Shown piece by piece: positions 15,816 through 23,691 of a stretch of DNA of 64,000 bases (position 1 is the first letter of the stretch; every line of letters begins with the position of its first letter). The DNA lies in assembly GCF_018380615.1 (NCBI RefSeq), contig NZ_JAGYVZ010000017.1, positions 1 to 64,000 of the forward strand, given 5' to 3'. The position numbers and the translations under genes are program-made. A model generated the notes under the pieces. It ran no database searches. It was not told where the DNA came from and was given only the letters and a program-made list of their open reading frames with translations. The DNA comes from Flavobacterium psychroterrae. Its GTDB lineage: Bacteria > Bacteroidota > Bacteroidia > Flavobacteriales > Flavobacteriaceae.

Positions 15816-16652
15816 ATGGAAGAAATTTTAAATAAAAAAGAGTTAGATAGTTTATTAGAATCTTTATCGAAAGCAAAAGATGAAAAATCTATAGAAAGTT
15901 ACATTTATATCAAGAACATACTAGATTCGATTGAATTTCCACTTCCAATTACAATTTATCTAAAGGGAACGAAGTTTGTTAGAAGTAGAGCACATAAGGA
16001 AGATGAAGATTTTTTCGAAACTGTAGATCAACTTTCTTATCGTAAAGATATCCGAAATATTAAGAAATTTGGTAGAGCTAATGAACCTGGTCAATCGATA
16101 TTTTATTGTGCAAATAATGCAATAGTTTCATTTGCAGAAACTAATTCTGTAGTAAGAGAGGATGAAAAAAAGGATTTTGAATATATTACTTCTGGAGTTT
16201 GGATTTCAACTGAGGATATAATAGTAGTTAATTTATTAACTAATGAAAATACGAAAGGACAACATGTTGATTTTGATCAATCTATTGAAAGTTTTGAAGA
16301 TTTAATTGATTCTCAAAATGATGAAAATGGTTTTGCCGTTAGAGATTTACTTCAATTTTTATCGAAAGAGTTTTCAACATCTTTTAGAAATAATTCAAAT
16401 CATTACAAGATTACTTCTGCATTTACCAATTATGTATTATTAATAGATAAAGTTGATGGCATTTTGTATCCAAGTACAATCTATCCAACTGAAGGGTTCA
16501 ATTTTGCTTTAAGAACTGATGTAGTAGACAAGAAAATGAAATTTTATGCTGCTCAAAGAATTAAAATGCAAAAGATTGGAGATAAAGAATATAAAGAAGT
16601 TGAAAAAACTGAATCAGAAATCAGTACATCTGAAGATAATATTATTAAATGA
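15816..16652 (+). CDS. RES-domain protein, probable NAD+-consuming enzyme
   Basis: The core resembles RES toxins, which degrade NAD+. Expected landmarks appear in order: Arg56 in KFVRSR, GRANEPGQSIFYCANN (86-101; Arg87, Tyr97), the Glu of SFAETN (Glu108) and DGILYPSTIYPTEGFNFAL (Ser220). The protein (278 residues) is longer than typical RES toxins (about 150-180): it has about 45 extra N-terminal helical residues, a long acidic insertion (about 110-200) and a charged tail. No Xre-type antitoxin gene lies beside it, so it is not a classical Res-Xre module. It may act on NAD+ in a controlled way within the pathway, or be a latent toxin balanced by NAD resynthesis. Confidence 0.65.
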   Translation: MEEILNKKELDSLLESLSKAKDEKSIESYIYIKNILDSIEFPLPITIYLKGTKFVRSRAHKEDEDFFETVDQLSYRKDIRNIKKFGRANEPGQSIFYCANNAIVSFAETNSVVREDEKKDFEYITSGVWISTEDIIVVNLLTNENTKGQHVDFDQSIESFEDLIDSQNDENGFAVRDLLQFLSKEFSTSFRNNSNHYKITSAFTNYVLLIDKVDGILYPSTIYPTEGFNFALRTDVVDKKMKFYAAQRIKMQKIGDKEYKEVEKTESEISTSEDNIIK

Positions 16653-16661
16653 TTAGGTAAA

Positions 16662-17207
16662 ATGAATGAGAAAACAGCAAAAAACATAAGCAAATTTCTG
16701 AGTTTAGTTCTCAGACATTCGCCGGAAACTATAAATTTAAAATTAGACGAAAACGGTTGGGCTGATGTAGAAGAACTAATCGAAAAATGTTCTAAAAAAG
16801 GAAATTCATTAAATGCAGAACTTCTGGATTATGTGGTAGAAAACAATGATAAAAAACGTTTTGCTTTTAATGAAGACAAAACGAAAATCAGAGCAAGTCA
16901 GGGACATTCAATTACAGTTGAACTGAATTTGAATGAAGCAGAACCTTCGGAGTTTTTATATCATGGAACGGTGGGGAAATTTTTGGAAAACATCAAAAAA
17001 GAAGGACTTCAAAAAATGAGCCGTCAGCATGTACATCTTTCCAAAGACAAAGAAACAGCAATAAAGGTAGGCGGAAGAAGAGGGATTCCTCAGATTCTAA
17101 CCGTTAAAAGTGGCGAAATGTTCAAAGACGGTTTTAAATTTTATTTGTCTGAAAACAATGTTTGGTTAACAGATGAAGTTCCGCCGAAATACATTCAATT
17201 CACTTAA
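16662..17207 (+). CDS. kptA: RNA 2'-phosphotransferase (KptA/Tpt1)
   Basis: KptA transfers an RNA 2'-phosphate to NAD+, releasing nicotinamide and ADP-ribose 1'',2''-cyclic phosphate. The N-terminal lobe has SKFLSLVLRHSPE with Arg18 and His19 of the catalytic Arg-His-Arg-Arg set, and ENGWADVEELI. The middle has IRASQGHS. The C-terminal lobe has FLYHGT, RQHVHLS and KVGGRRG. At 181 residues it is full length. Bacterial KptA can also ADP-ribosylate nucleic-acid ends. Neighbours are 9 nt upstream (RES) and 59 nt downstream (ADP-ribosylglycohydrolase). Its products, nicotinamide and a phosphorylated ADP-ribose, would feed the NAMPT and phosphatase of the same operon. Confidence 0.93.
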   Translation: MNEKTAKNISKFLSLVLRHSPETINLKLDENGWADVEELIEKCSKKGNSLNAELLDYVVENNDKKRFAFNEDKTKIRASQGHSITVELNLNEAEPSEFLYHGTVGKFLENIKKEGLQKMSRQHVHLSKDKETAIKVGGRRGIPQILTVKSGEMFKDGFKFYLSENNVWLTDEVPPKYIQFT

Positions 17208-17266
17208 TTAAAATCGTATTTATTCATCTTAAGAATAATCCTGATTAACAATAAAAAAATAAAGTT

Positions 17267-18106
17267 ATGATATTAGAAGCAGCAATATGCGATGCATACG
17301 GAGCAGGATTTGAATTTCGCGATTTAGATTTTATTTCTCAAAATAATAATTTGACACAATATCATACACACGGAATGTATACTGAAATCTATAAAAGATA
17401 TACAGATGATACGCAAATGGCAATTGCAATTTCAGAATTGTTATTAGAAGATGATAATTGGAACGAGATTAAAGTCGCAGATAAATTTGTCGAAGTATTT
17501 CACAGAGATAAAAGAAGAGGATATTCAGACAGGGTTTATAATGCTTTGGATGCCAGTAAAAATGGAGCTGATTTCATTAAAATAATCAATAATGCAAGTA
17601 ACGGAAATGGTTCGGCGATGCGAGCGTATTCTATTGGATATCTGAAAGATATTGAACAAATAAAAACATTCTGCGAAATTCAGGCGAAAACATCTCATGA
17701 TACAATTGAAGGAATTAGTTGTGCAAAACGAATTGCTTTAGCCGTGCACTATTTCAAATATAATTTGGGCGATGACTCAACTTTGATATCGTTTTTAAAT
17801 GAAACTTTAAAAGAAAACGAAACCTATAAAATAACTTCTCCAATTGATATGCACGGTTATCCAACGACGCAGGCCGTTATCAAAATCGTTTCAGAAGCAA
17901 CTTCAATGCAAGATTGTTTGAAAACAAGTATCGATTATGGCGGAGATACAGATACCGTTGCAGCTTTGTGTATGGCGATTTTAAGTCATAAAGAAAAATG
18001 CGATAAAGTTTTGCCTTCATTTTTATATGAAGAATTAGAAAATGATAAATTCGGAAAAGATTTTCTGATTACATTAGACCAAAAGCTCATTACTAAGTTT
18101 AATTAG
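17267..18106 (+). CDS. ADP-ribosylglycohydrolase family protein
   Basis: The 279-residue all-helical ARH/DraG-type enzyme hydrolyses ADP-ribose from proteins or nucleic acids using two Mg ions. Metal-binding motifs are visible: an N-terminal CDAYGAGFEF, YTDDTQMA (residues 45-52), NASNGNGSAMRAY, KTSHDTIEG and the C-terminal YGGDTDTVAALCMA. The extreme N-terminus (MILEAAICDAYG) is short compared with DraG, which often begins a little earlier, but the first helix and Asp are present. Eleven nt separate it from the phosphatase gene. It would release free ADP-ribose, the presumed signal for NrtR. Confidence 0.93.
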   Translation: MILEAAICDAYGAGFEFRDLDFISQNNNLTQYHTHGMYTEIYKRYTDDTQMAIAISELLLEDDNWNEIKVADKFVEVFHRDKRRGYSDRVYNALDASKNGADFIKIINNASNGNGSAMRAYSIGYLKDIEQIKTFCEIQAKTSHDTIEGISCAKRIALAVHYFKYNLGDDSTLISFLNETLKENETYKITSPIDMHGYPTTQAVIKIVSEATSMQDCLKTSIDYGGDTDTVAALCMAILSHKEKCDKVLPSFLYEELENDKFGKDFLITLDQKLITKFN

Positions 18107-18117
18107 ATATTCTAATC

Positions 18118-18843
18118 ATGAAACGAACATTAGTTTTTGGAGATATTCACGGAGGTCTAAAAGCCTTAATTCAATTATTAGAACGAGTTGAGGTAAAACA
18201 AAACGACCGACTTATTTTTCTGGGAGATTATGTTGATGGTTGGGGAGAATCAGCGCAAGTAATTGATTTTTTGATTGAATTATCTCAAAAACAAGAATGC
18301 GTTTTTATAAAAGGTAATCATGATGTATGGTGTCACGAATTTCTGATGAATGATGTAATAAATGATATTTGGTTTTTACATGGAGGAAAATCGACTATTG
18401 AAAGTTATCAGAATATTGAATCTAAAGAGAAGCATCTTGATTTTTTTGCCAATATGAAAGATTATTTTGTAGATGAAAATAATAATTTGTTTATTCACGC
18501 AGGTTTTTCATCCATGCATGGTCCGGAAAAAGAACATTATGCATCCAATTACAGTTGGGACAGAACACTTTGGGAAATGGCTTTGACAATGGATACAAGA
18601 ATCCAAAAAGATTCAGTATCATATCCGAAAAGATTATTGCTTTATAACGAAATTTACATTGGCCATACACCAACGCTTCATTATAATGTTGAAATCCCGA
18701 TGCAAGGTTGCAATGTTTGGAATATAGATACCGGAGCAGGTTTTTATGGTAAACTTACTTGTCTTGATTCAGCAACTAAAGAATTTTGGCAAAGTGATGT
18801 AGTACAGACATTTTATCCAACAGAAAAAGGAAGAAATAAATAG
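18118..18843 (+). CDS. PPP-type metallophosphatase
   Basis: This protein of 241 residues carries the full calcineurin-like metal-binding set: GDIHGG (8-13), GDYVDG (36-41), GNHD (66-69), a later LFIHAGFS and IGHTPT. That makes it a member of the bacterial Ser/Thr-phosphatase-like PPP family, which also includes diadenosine-tetraphosphate and nucleotide phosphatases. The substrate cannot be read from sequence. In this operon a phosphorylated ADP-ribose, such as the cyclic phosphate made by KptA, or a phosphoribosylated protein, is an attractive candidate. The next gene begins immediately after its stop codon. Confidence 0.9.
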   Translation: MKRTLVFGDIHGGLKALIQLLERVEVKQNDRLIFLGDYVDGWGESAQVIDFLIELSQKQECVFIKGNHDVWCHEFLMNDVINDIWFLHGGKSTIESYQNIESKEKHLDFFANMKDYFVDENNNLFIHAGFSSMHGPEKEHYASNYSWDRTLWEMALTMDTRIQKDSVSYPKRLLLYNEIYIGHTPTLHYNVEIPMQGCNVWNIDTGAGFYGKLTCLDSATKEFWQSDVVQTFYPTEKGRNK

Positions 18844-19296
18844 ATGAAGAAAATTTTTAAAGCTCCTGAAGAAATTCCTTTGCAAAGTGAATTTAAAACC
18901 ATTTTTTTAGCCGGATCTATAGAAATGGACAAAGCCATTGATTGGCAAAAACATTGCGAAGAATTATTAAAAGACAAGTTTATTATCTTTAATCCCAGAA
19001 GAAGTCAGTGGGATAGTAGTTGGTCACAAACAATAGAAAACGACAATTTTAAGAAACAGGTAGATTGGGAACTTAACGCATTAGAAAAAGCAGATATAAT
19101 TATTATGTATTTTGCAAAAGATACAATGTCACCAATATCTTTGCTTGAATTTGGACTTTATGCCCAATCAAATAAAATGAAAGTAGTCGTTGAAGAAAAC
19201 TTTTGGCGCAAAGGCAACATTGATATTGTTTGCAACAGATATTCAATAGAACAATTTAAAACATTAGAAGAATTAATCCAAAATTTACTAAAATAA
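18844..19296 (+). CDS. Nucleoside 2-deoxyribosyltransferase-like protein
   Basis: The 150-residue protein has the marks of the nucleoside deoxyribosyltransferase-like family: FLAGSIEM (21-28), DWQKHCEELL, NPRRSQWD (50-57), FKKQVDWELNALEKADIIIMYF (69-90) and SPISLLEFGL (96-105, with the candidate nucleophile Glu102). These enzymes cleave or exchange the glycosidic bond of nucleosides or nucleotides. It directly abuts the phosphatase gene and is 6 nt from the NAMPT gene. A role in cleaning up a (deoxy)ribosyl nucleotide product is plausible but unproven. Confidence 0.85.
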   Translation: MKKIFKAPEEIPLQSEFKTIFLAGSIEMDKAIDWQKHCEELLKDKFIIFNPRRSQWDSSWSQTIENDNFKKQVDWELNALEKADIIIMYFAKDTMSPISLLEFGLYAQSNKMKVVVEENFWRKGNIDIVCNRYSIEQFKTLEELIQNLLK

Positions 19297-19302
19297 CAAA
19301 AC

Positions 19303-20772
19303 ATGAACCCACTATTATTAACAGACGGTTACAAAGTTGACCACAGAAGACAATATCCGGACAAAACCACATTAGTATATTCTAACTGGACACCCAGAAA
19401 ATCAAGAATCGAAGGAATTGATGAGGTAGTATTTTTTGGATTACAATATTTCATTAAAAAATATATCATTCATGATTTTGATGCTGATTTTTTCAAAAAG
19501 CCAAAAGAAGAAGTAGTTAAAAAATATTCTCGCCGAATCAATAATTATTTAGGTGAAAACCAGGTTGGAACAAAACACATTGAAGATTTACATGATTTAG
19601 GATATATCCCAATGGTTTTTAAAGCCTTGCCGGAAGGAGCGAGCGTTCCGTTAAGAGTGCCAATGTTCACCATGTACAATACGCTTCCGGAATTTTTCTG
19701 GCTGACGAATTATTTCGAAACCTTACTTTCTGCAGTAGTTTGGTTGCCTTGTAACTCCGCTACAATTGCGAGAGAATATAGAAAAGTATTAGATAAATAT
19801 GCTGGTGAAACTTCATCAGTTCCTGAATTTGTAGATTGGCAGGCGCATGATTTCTCTATGAGAGGAATGGGCGGAATAGAAGCTGCAATAACTTCTGCAG
19901 CCGGACATTTATTAAGTTTTACAGGATCTGATACCATTCCGGTAATTGATTTCTTCGAAGATTATTACTACGCTAATTCTGATCAGGAATTAATCGCAGG
20001 TTCAGTTGCTGCAACAGAGCACTCTGTAATGTGTATGGGAACTACCGAAGGAGAATGTGAAACTTTTAAAAGATTAGTTACTGAGGTTTATCCAAAAGGA
20101 ATTGTGTCTATCGTTTCTGATACCTGGGATTTATGGAAAGTGCTAACCGATTATTTGCCGCGTTTAAAAGAAGATATTATTGCCAGAGAAGGTAAAGTCG
20201 TGATTCGTCCTGATAGTGGAGATCCGGTTGATATTATCTGCGGAAATCCGGACGGAAAAACCGAAGAAGAGAAGAAAGGTGTAATTGAGCTGCTTTGGGA
20301 TGTTTTTGGAGGCACAACCAATGCAAAAGGATATAAAGAGCTTATTCCGCAAATTGGCGCTATTTACGGCGATAGTATTACCGTTGCGAGATCTATCCAA
20401 ATTTGCGAAAGATTAAAAGCAAAAGGTTTTGCATCTACAAACGTAGTTCTTGGAATTGGATCATTTACATATCAATACAATACCAGAGATACATTTGGGT
20501 TTGCAATGAAAGCGACTTACGGAGAAGTAGATGGAGAAGGAAGAGCTATTTTTAAAGACCCTATTACAGATGATGGAACTAAAAAATCTGCCAAAGGATT
20601 AATGAAAATTGACTTAGTTGATGGTGTATATCATTTAACCGATAATGTTTCGTGGGAAGAAGAAAAACAAGGAGAATTGAAAGAAGTTTTCAGAGATGGA
20701 AAACTTTTAATAGAGCAATCTTTGAGTGATATTAGATCACGAGTAAAAGCTCAAATAAGCGTTACGCTATAA
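19303..20772 (+). CDS. nadV: Nicotinamide phosphoribosyltransferase (NAMPT/NadV)
   Basis: The enzyme condenses nicotinamide with PRPP to form NMN, the entry to nicotinamide salvage. At 489 residues it matches human NAMPT in length. Active-site residues are visible: FTGSDTIPV (Asp210, equivalent to human Asp219), ATEHS (His240, equivalent to the phosphorylated His247) and IRPDSGDP (Arg302 and Asp304, equivalent to Arg311 and Asp313). It closes the operon and is followed by a terminator. No NMN adenylyltransferase is in the operon; nadD on the other strand is the nicotinate type. If the PRPP-synthetase-like gene makes ADP-ribose pyrophosphate, this protein could instead form NAD+ directly, as phage NARP1 Namat does. 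Confidence 0.96.
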   Translation: MNPLLLTDGYKVDHRRQYPDKTTLVYSNWTPRKSRIEGIDEVVFFGLQYFIKKYIIHDFDADFFKKPKEEVVKKYSRRINNYLGENQVGTKHIEDLHDLGYIPMVFKALPEGASVPLRVPMFTMYNTLPEFFWLTNYFETLLSAVVWLPCNSATIAREYRKVLDKYAGETSSVPEFVDWQAHDFSMRGMGGIEAAITSAAGHLLSFTGSDTIPVIDFFEDYYYANSDQELIAGSVAATEHSVMCMGTTEGECETFKRLVTEVYPKGIVSIVSDTWDLWKVLTDYLPRLKEDIIAREGKVVIRPDSGDPVDIICGNPDGKTEEEKKGVIELLWDVFGGTTNAKGYKELIPQIGAIYGDSITVARSIQICERLKAKGFASTNVVLGIGSFTYQYNTRDTFGFAMKATYGEVDGEGRAIFKDPITDDGTKKSAKGLMKIDLVDGVYHLTDNVSWEEEKQGELKEVFRDGKLLIEQSLSDIRSRVKAQISVTL

Positions 20773-20778
20773 AATGCG

Positions 20779-20809
20779 AAAAGCCTGAATTTAAAATTCA
20801 GGCTTTTTT
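20779..20809 (+). terminator. Intrinsic terminator of the NAD operon
   Basis: AAAGCCTGAATTT pairs with AAATTCAGGCTTT, followed by a T run. It starts a few nt after the nadV stop and is also usable from the opposite side. Confidence 0.85.
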
Positions 20810-20828
20810 GTTTTTGTTATGATGTTTT

Positions 20829-21533
20829 TTAGCAGCAGTATTTTGCTCTCATTTCTTTTGCTTCTTGATCAGAATTGTATCCTATAAAAAGCAATCCTTC
20901 TGTGCATTCCATTCTTTTTTCTTTGATTAATTTTGCAACAAATAATTCAAATTCAATGAATAAACGATATTCAGAATTTATTAAATTTAGATATTTTCTT
21001 TGATATGGAATTTTTTCATTTGTAATGATATCCAATAAAACTGATTGCAATTCATCAATGTGTCTTTCAGAATCTAATTTAAAATTTCGGAAAATTTTTT
21101 GATGATCATAAATAAAAGAAATGGAATTTTGTACTCCGTTGCTGTACATGGGGCCAGATCTTGTGTTTTCATTGCTTTGACCAGAATAAGAGTTTGCTTG
21201 TAGAATTAAATTTTCTATTTTATTGTATTGATACTGTTCGGTATCAATAATTAAAAAATTATCTTCAAAAGAAATGGTTCCTATAAAAGACCCATTTAAG
21301 TTTTCGTATTCGTTTAGTCTAATGGCACCACCAATTAAATACATTATAACTGGAACTATAAGTAAGCAATATGCATATTTTGAAATGTCATATCCAAATG
21401 AAGTTTCTATAAGCAGAAGCAATAAAACATACGAAATAATTGTAATTAAAGAATAGTACGTTAGCTTTTCAGACAAAGTAAAGTCGAATTGTCTGGATTT
21501 ATTTGGGTAAAAAATCGAAGCTGAGAAAGGCAT
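20829..21533 (-). CDS. Hypothetical membrane protein, 234 aa
   Basis: Two hydrophobic helices (about residues 25-45, YSLITIISYVLLLLLIE, and 50-70, YAYCLLIVPVIMYLIGGA) anchor a C-terminal cytoplasmic domain of some 160 residues. That domain starts with a beta-rich stretch (GTISFEDNFLIIDTEQYQYNKIENLILQ), reminiscent of PH-like membrane-attached domains. Two Cys end the protein. I do not recognise a specific family. It starts immediately after the nadD stop (start 21533, nadD ends at 21534), so it is translationally linked to nadD. Confidence 0.65.
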   Translation of the reverse strand: MPFSASIFYPNKSRQFDFTLSEKLTYYSLITIISYVLLLLLIETSFGYDISKYAYCLLIVPVIMYLIGGAIRLNEYENLNGSFIGTISFEDNFLIIDTEQYQYNKIENLILQANSYSGQSNENTRSGPMYSNGVQNSISFIYDHQKIFRNFKLDSERHIDELQSVLLDIITNEKIPYQRKYLNLINSEYRLFIEFELFVAKLIKEKRMECTEGLLFIGYNSDQEAKEMRAKYCC

Positions 21534-22115
21534 TTACTTCTTATAAAAATTATTGTGATCAATATATTCCCAAACTTTTGGAGGCAATAAAGGCTGGATA
21601 TTTTTTCCTTCTTTAATACTGTTTCTGATAAAAGTAGATGAAATCTCTACAATTGGAGCATCAATCATATGCACTTTGGGATGCGATTTTAATTCGATGT
21701 TTTCTTCTTCTTCAGAAATTCTTGGATAAACATAAATATCATAATGATCCAGAATCACTTCGTAGTTTTTCCATTTATGAAGCGTTTTCAAATTATCTTC
21801 TCCCATAATTAATGAAAAATCATGAGTTGGATATTTCTCTTGTAAGTGAACCAAAGTATTTACGGTATAATTAGGCTGAGGTAATTTAAACTCAATATCC
21901 GAAGGTTTAATCTTGGGGTAATCTTCTGTGGCCAGAAAAACCATTTGCAAACGTTGATGATCGTCCAGCAAAGTAGATTTTTTCTTTAACGGATTGTGTG
22001 GCGTAACCACCATCCAAATCTGATCTAAGTCCGCAAACTCAGCCATATGATTGGCAATAATTAAATGACCAACATGAATGGGATTGTACGTTCCGAAATA
22101 AAGGCCTATTTTCAT
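21534..22115 (-). CDS. nadD: Nicotinate-nucleotide adenylyltransferase
   Basis: NadD transfers AMP from ATP to nicotinate mononucleotide in NAD+ synthesis. The nucleotidyltransferase motif is GTYNPIHVGHLI (residues 8-19) and the second signature is the C-terminal EISSTFIRNSI. The Trp/His-containing VVTPHNPLK segment is typical of the nicotinate type. At 193 residues it is standard length. It is part of the minus-strand housekeeping group with gmk and yicC and converges on the NAD cluster. I regard it as the general de novo or nicotinate enzyme and not as a member of that cluster. Confidence 0.95.
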   Translation of the reverse strand: MKIGLYFGTYNPIHVGHLIIANHMAEFADLDQIWMVVTPHNPLKKKSTLLDDHQRLQMVFLATEDYPKIKPSDIEFKLPQPNYTVNTLVHLQEKYPTHDFSLIMGEDNLKTLHKWKNYEVILDHYDIYVYPRISEEEENIELKSHPKVHMIDAPIVEISSTFIRNSIKEGKNIQPLLPPKVWEYIDHNNFYKK

Positions 22116-22143
22116 AAAAGTGATACTGTAATATTAAATAAGC

Positions 22144-22566
22144 TTAAAAGCGGCTTTTTTTAGAAATCAAATAATCAACAGAGAATTTTCCACTTCCCGT
22201 TACAAGCAATAGTAAATAAAATAATAAATATAAGATTGCCATTTCTTTAACGTCGACAGGATCAGCTCCATGAATCACAAATACAGCGATAAGCATTGTA
22301 ACTATTAAAGGTAAAGTAGCTAATCTGGTTGCCAAACCTATGAAAAGAAGAAATGAACAGATTATTTCGGCAAAAACTGCAAGAGTTAAAGATGCCGTTT
22401 TTCCTACTCCCAACGGATCCGGAAATTGAATATCTCCTCCCTTTAAAAGCATATTTAACTTAGACAAACCATGAATAATCATTAAAATTGCGACCGATAG
22501 TCTAATTACAAGAATAATTATGCTCAGGTAATTCTCGTTTCTTTTTACTTCAAATAAATTAATCAT
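22144..22566 (-). CDS. DoxX family membrane protein
   Basis: This 140-residue inner-membrane protein has four predicted helices. It shows the DoxX pattern: an N-terminal RLSVAILMIIHGLSKL, then FPDPLGVGKTASLTLAVFAEIICSFLLFIGL, then a third helix ending near VFVIHGADP. The family is uncharacterised, with some links to redox and sulfur metabolism. It lies between nadD and gmk on the minus strand, about 30 nt from nadD, and may share their transcript. Confidence 0.85.
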   Translation of the reverse strand: MINLFEVKRNENYLSIIILVIRLSVAILMIIHGLSKLNMLLKGGDIQFPDPLGVGKTASLTLAVFAEIICSFLLFIGLATRLATLPLIVTMLIAVFVIHGADPVDVKEMAILYLLFYLLLLVTGSGKFSVDYLISKKSRF

Positions 22567-22641
22567 GATACAAATATTAATTGATGTTATACATCAAAGC
22601 TAACGGTTGTTTTTGTGAAATAGTATTGATTTTTGACCTTT

Positions 22642-23217
22642 CTAATCTTTATTAACAAAAGCTTTTACTAATTGATAGGCTTCTTCTTTAGCAGTATCAA
22701 GGTCGTAATTTTTTATAATCGTGTCAAATTGAGGCGCAGTGGCCAATTCAACAGATGCTTTTGCAATTCGCATATTGATTTTGTCATCACTTTCGGTAGA
22801 ACGCTCTTTAAGTCTGCGTTTCAATTCATCAACGCTTGGAGGTTTAACAAAAACAGCTAAAGTTTGTTCCGGAAATTTATGTTTAATCCGCAATCCGCCG
22901 GCAACATCAATATCAAAAATAACATTTTTTCCTAAAGCCCAAATACGGTCAATTTCAGATTTTAAAGTACCATAAAAATTATCGCGATATACTTCTTCCC
23001 ATTCCAGGAAATTTTCGGCTTTAATATGCTTTTTAAATTCCGGTAACGAGATAAAATAATAATCTGTTCCGTGAACTTCTTCTCCGCGTGGGTCGCGAGA
23101 AGCCGCTGAGATTGAAAATTCTAAATTTAAATCCTCTTTCCCAAGTAAATGTCTTACTATAGTTGTTTTTCCCGATCCCGAAGGTGCTGAGAAAACAATT
23201 AATTTTCCTTTGTTCAT
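22642..23217 (-). CDS. gmk: Guanylate kinase
   Basis: Gmk phosphorylates GMP to GDP with ATP. The P-loop is SAPSGSGKTTIVRHLL near the N-terminus. The GMP-binding region includes SRDPRGEEVHGTDYYFIS, and FDIDVAGGLRIK is characteristic. At 191 residues it is standard length. The usual bacterial yicC-gmk order is kept, although here a small lipoprotein gene is inserted between them. Confidence 0.97.
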   Translation of the reverse strand: MNKGKLIVFSAPSGSGKTTIVRHLLGKEDLNLEFSISAASRDPRGEEVHGTDYYFISLPEFKKHIKAENFLEWEEVYRDNFYGTLKSEIDRIWALGKNVIFDIDVAGGLRIKHKFPEQTLAVFVKPPSVDELKRRLKERSTESDDKINMRIAKASVELATAPQFDTIIKNYDLDTAKEEAYQLVKAFVNKD

Positions 23218-23292
23218 TATGTATGCTTTTGGCTTTTAGCGTTATGCTTTAAGCTTTAATTCGTATGTTGTTTCGCGTTTACCGCTAAATAT

Positions 23293-23676
23293 TTATTCTA
23301 TTTTTTTATAAATTGTAGAACAGCCTTCATCACAAATAAATTGATACTCATTAGTTACAGGATCTAAAGTCATTTTTTTAGAACTCCACTCATTAGTACG
23401 GCAGAAATAGAAAAATTCTTCTTTAGGAAAAATAAGATGCAGACTATCTCCTATAATTTCATATTTACCCTTATTTTTAAGATGATCAATTACAATATTA
23501 TTTTTTTCAAAAATAATTTCATCTCCATCTTCAATATCGGTCCTGGATTGAGTAGCTCCGTTACTGCTTATTGATTCGATCGCCTTCCATTTGCCAATTA
23601 TTGAAAACTCTTCTCCTTTAAAAACGCAGCTAATATTGAGAATTAGTAAACACGAAAGAAGAAATATTTTTTCCAT
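23293..23676 (-). CDS. Putative lipocalin-like lipoprotein
   Basis: The 127-residue protein begins MEKIFLLSCLLILNISCVFKG, a lipoprotein signal with a Cys at position 17. After it come beta-strand segments (FSIIGKWKAIESIS, GDEIIFEKNNIVID, GKYEIIGDSLHLIF), the pattern of lipocalin-like domains common in Flavobacteriia. The function is unknown. It is inserted between yicC and gmk, close to the former (15 nt). Confidence 0.7.
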   Translation of the reverse strand: MEKIFLLSCLLILNISCVFKGEEFSIIGKWKAIESISSNGATQSRTDIEDGDEIIFEKNNIVIDHLKNKGKYEIIGDSLHLIFPKEEFFYFCRTNEWSSKKMTLDPVTNEYQFICDEGCSTIYKKIE

Positions 23677-23691
23677 AACAAAAATCTCAGA

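Noticed and set aside
15816-16652. RES gene as a classical Res-Xre toxin-antitoxin module
   Set aside because: Neither neighbour encodes an Xre/HTH antitoxin; the gene is embedded in a metabolic operon.
21534-22115. nadD as a member of the NAD operon
   Set aside because: It is on the opposite strand beyond a terminator, belongs to the yicC-gmk-nadD housekeeping group and is the nicotinate type.
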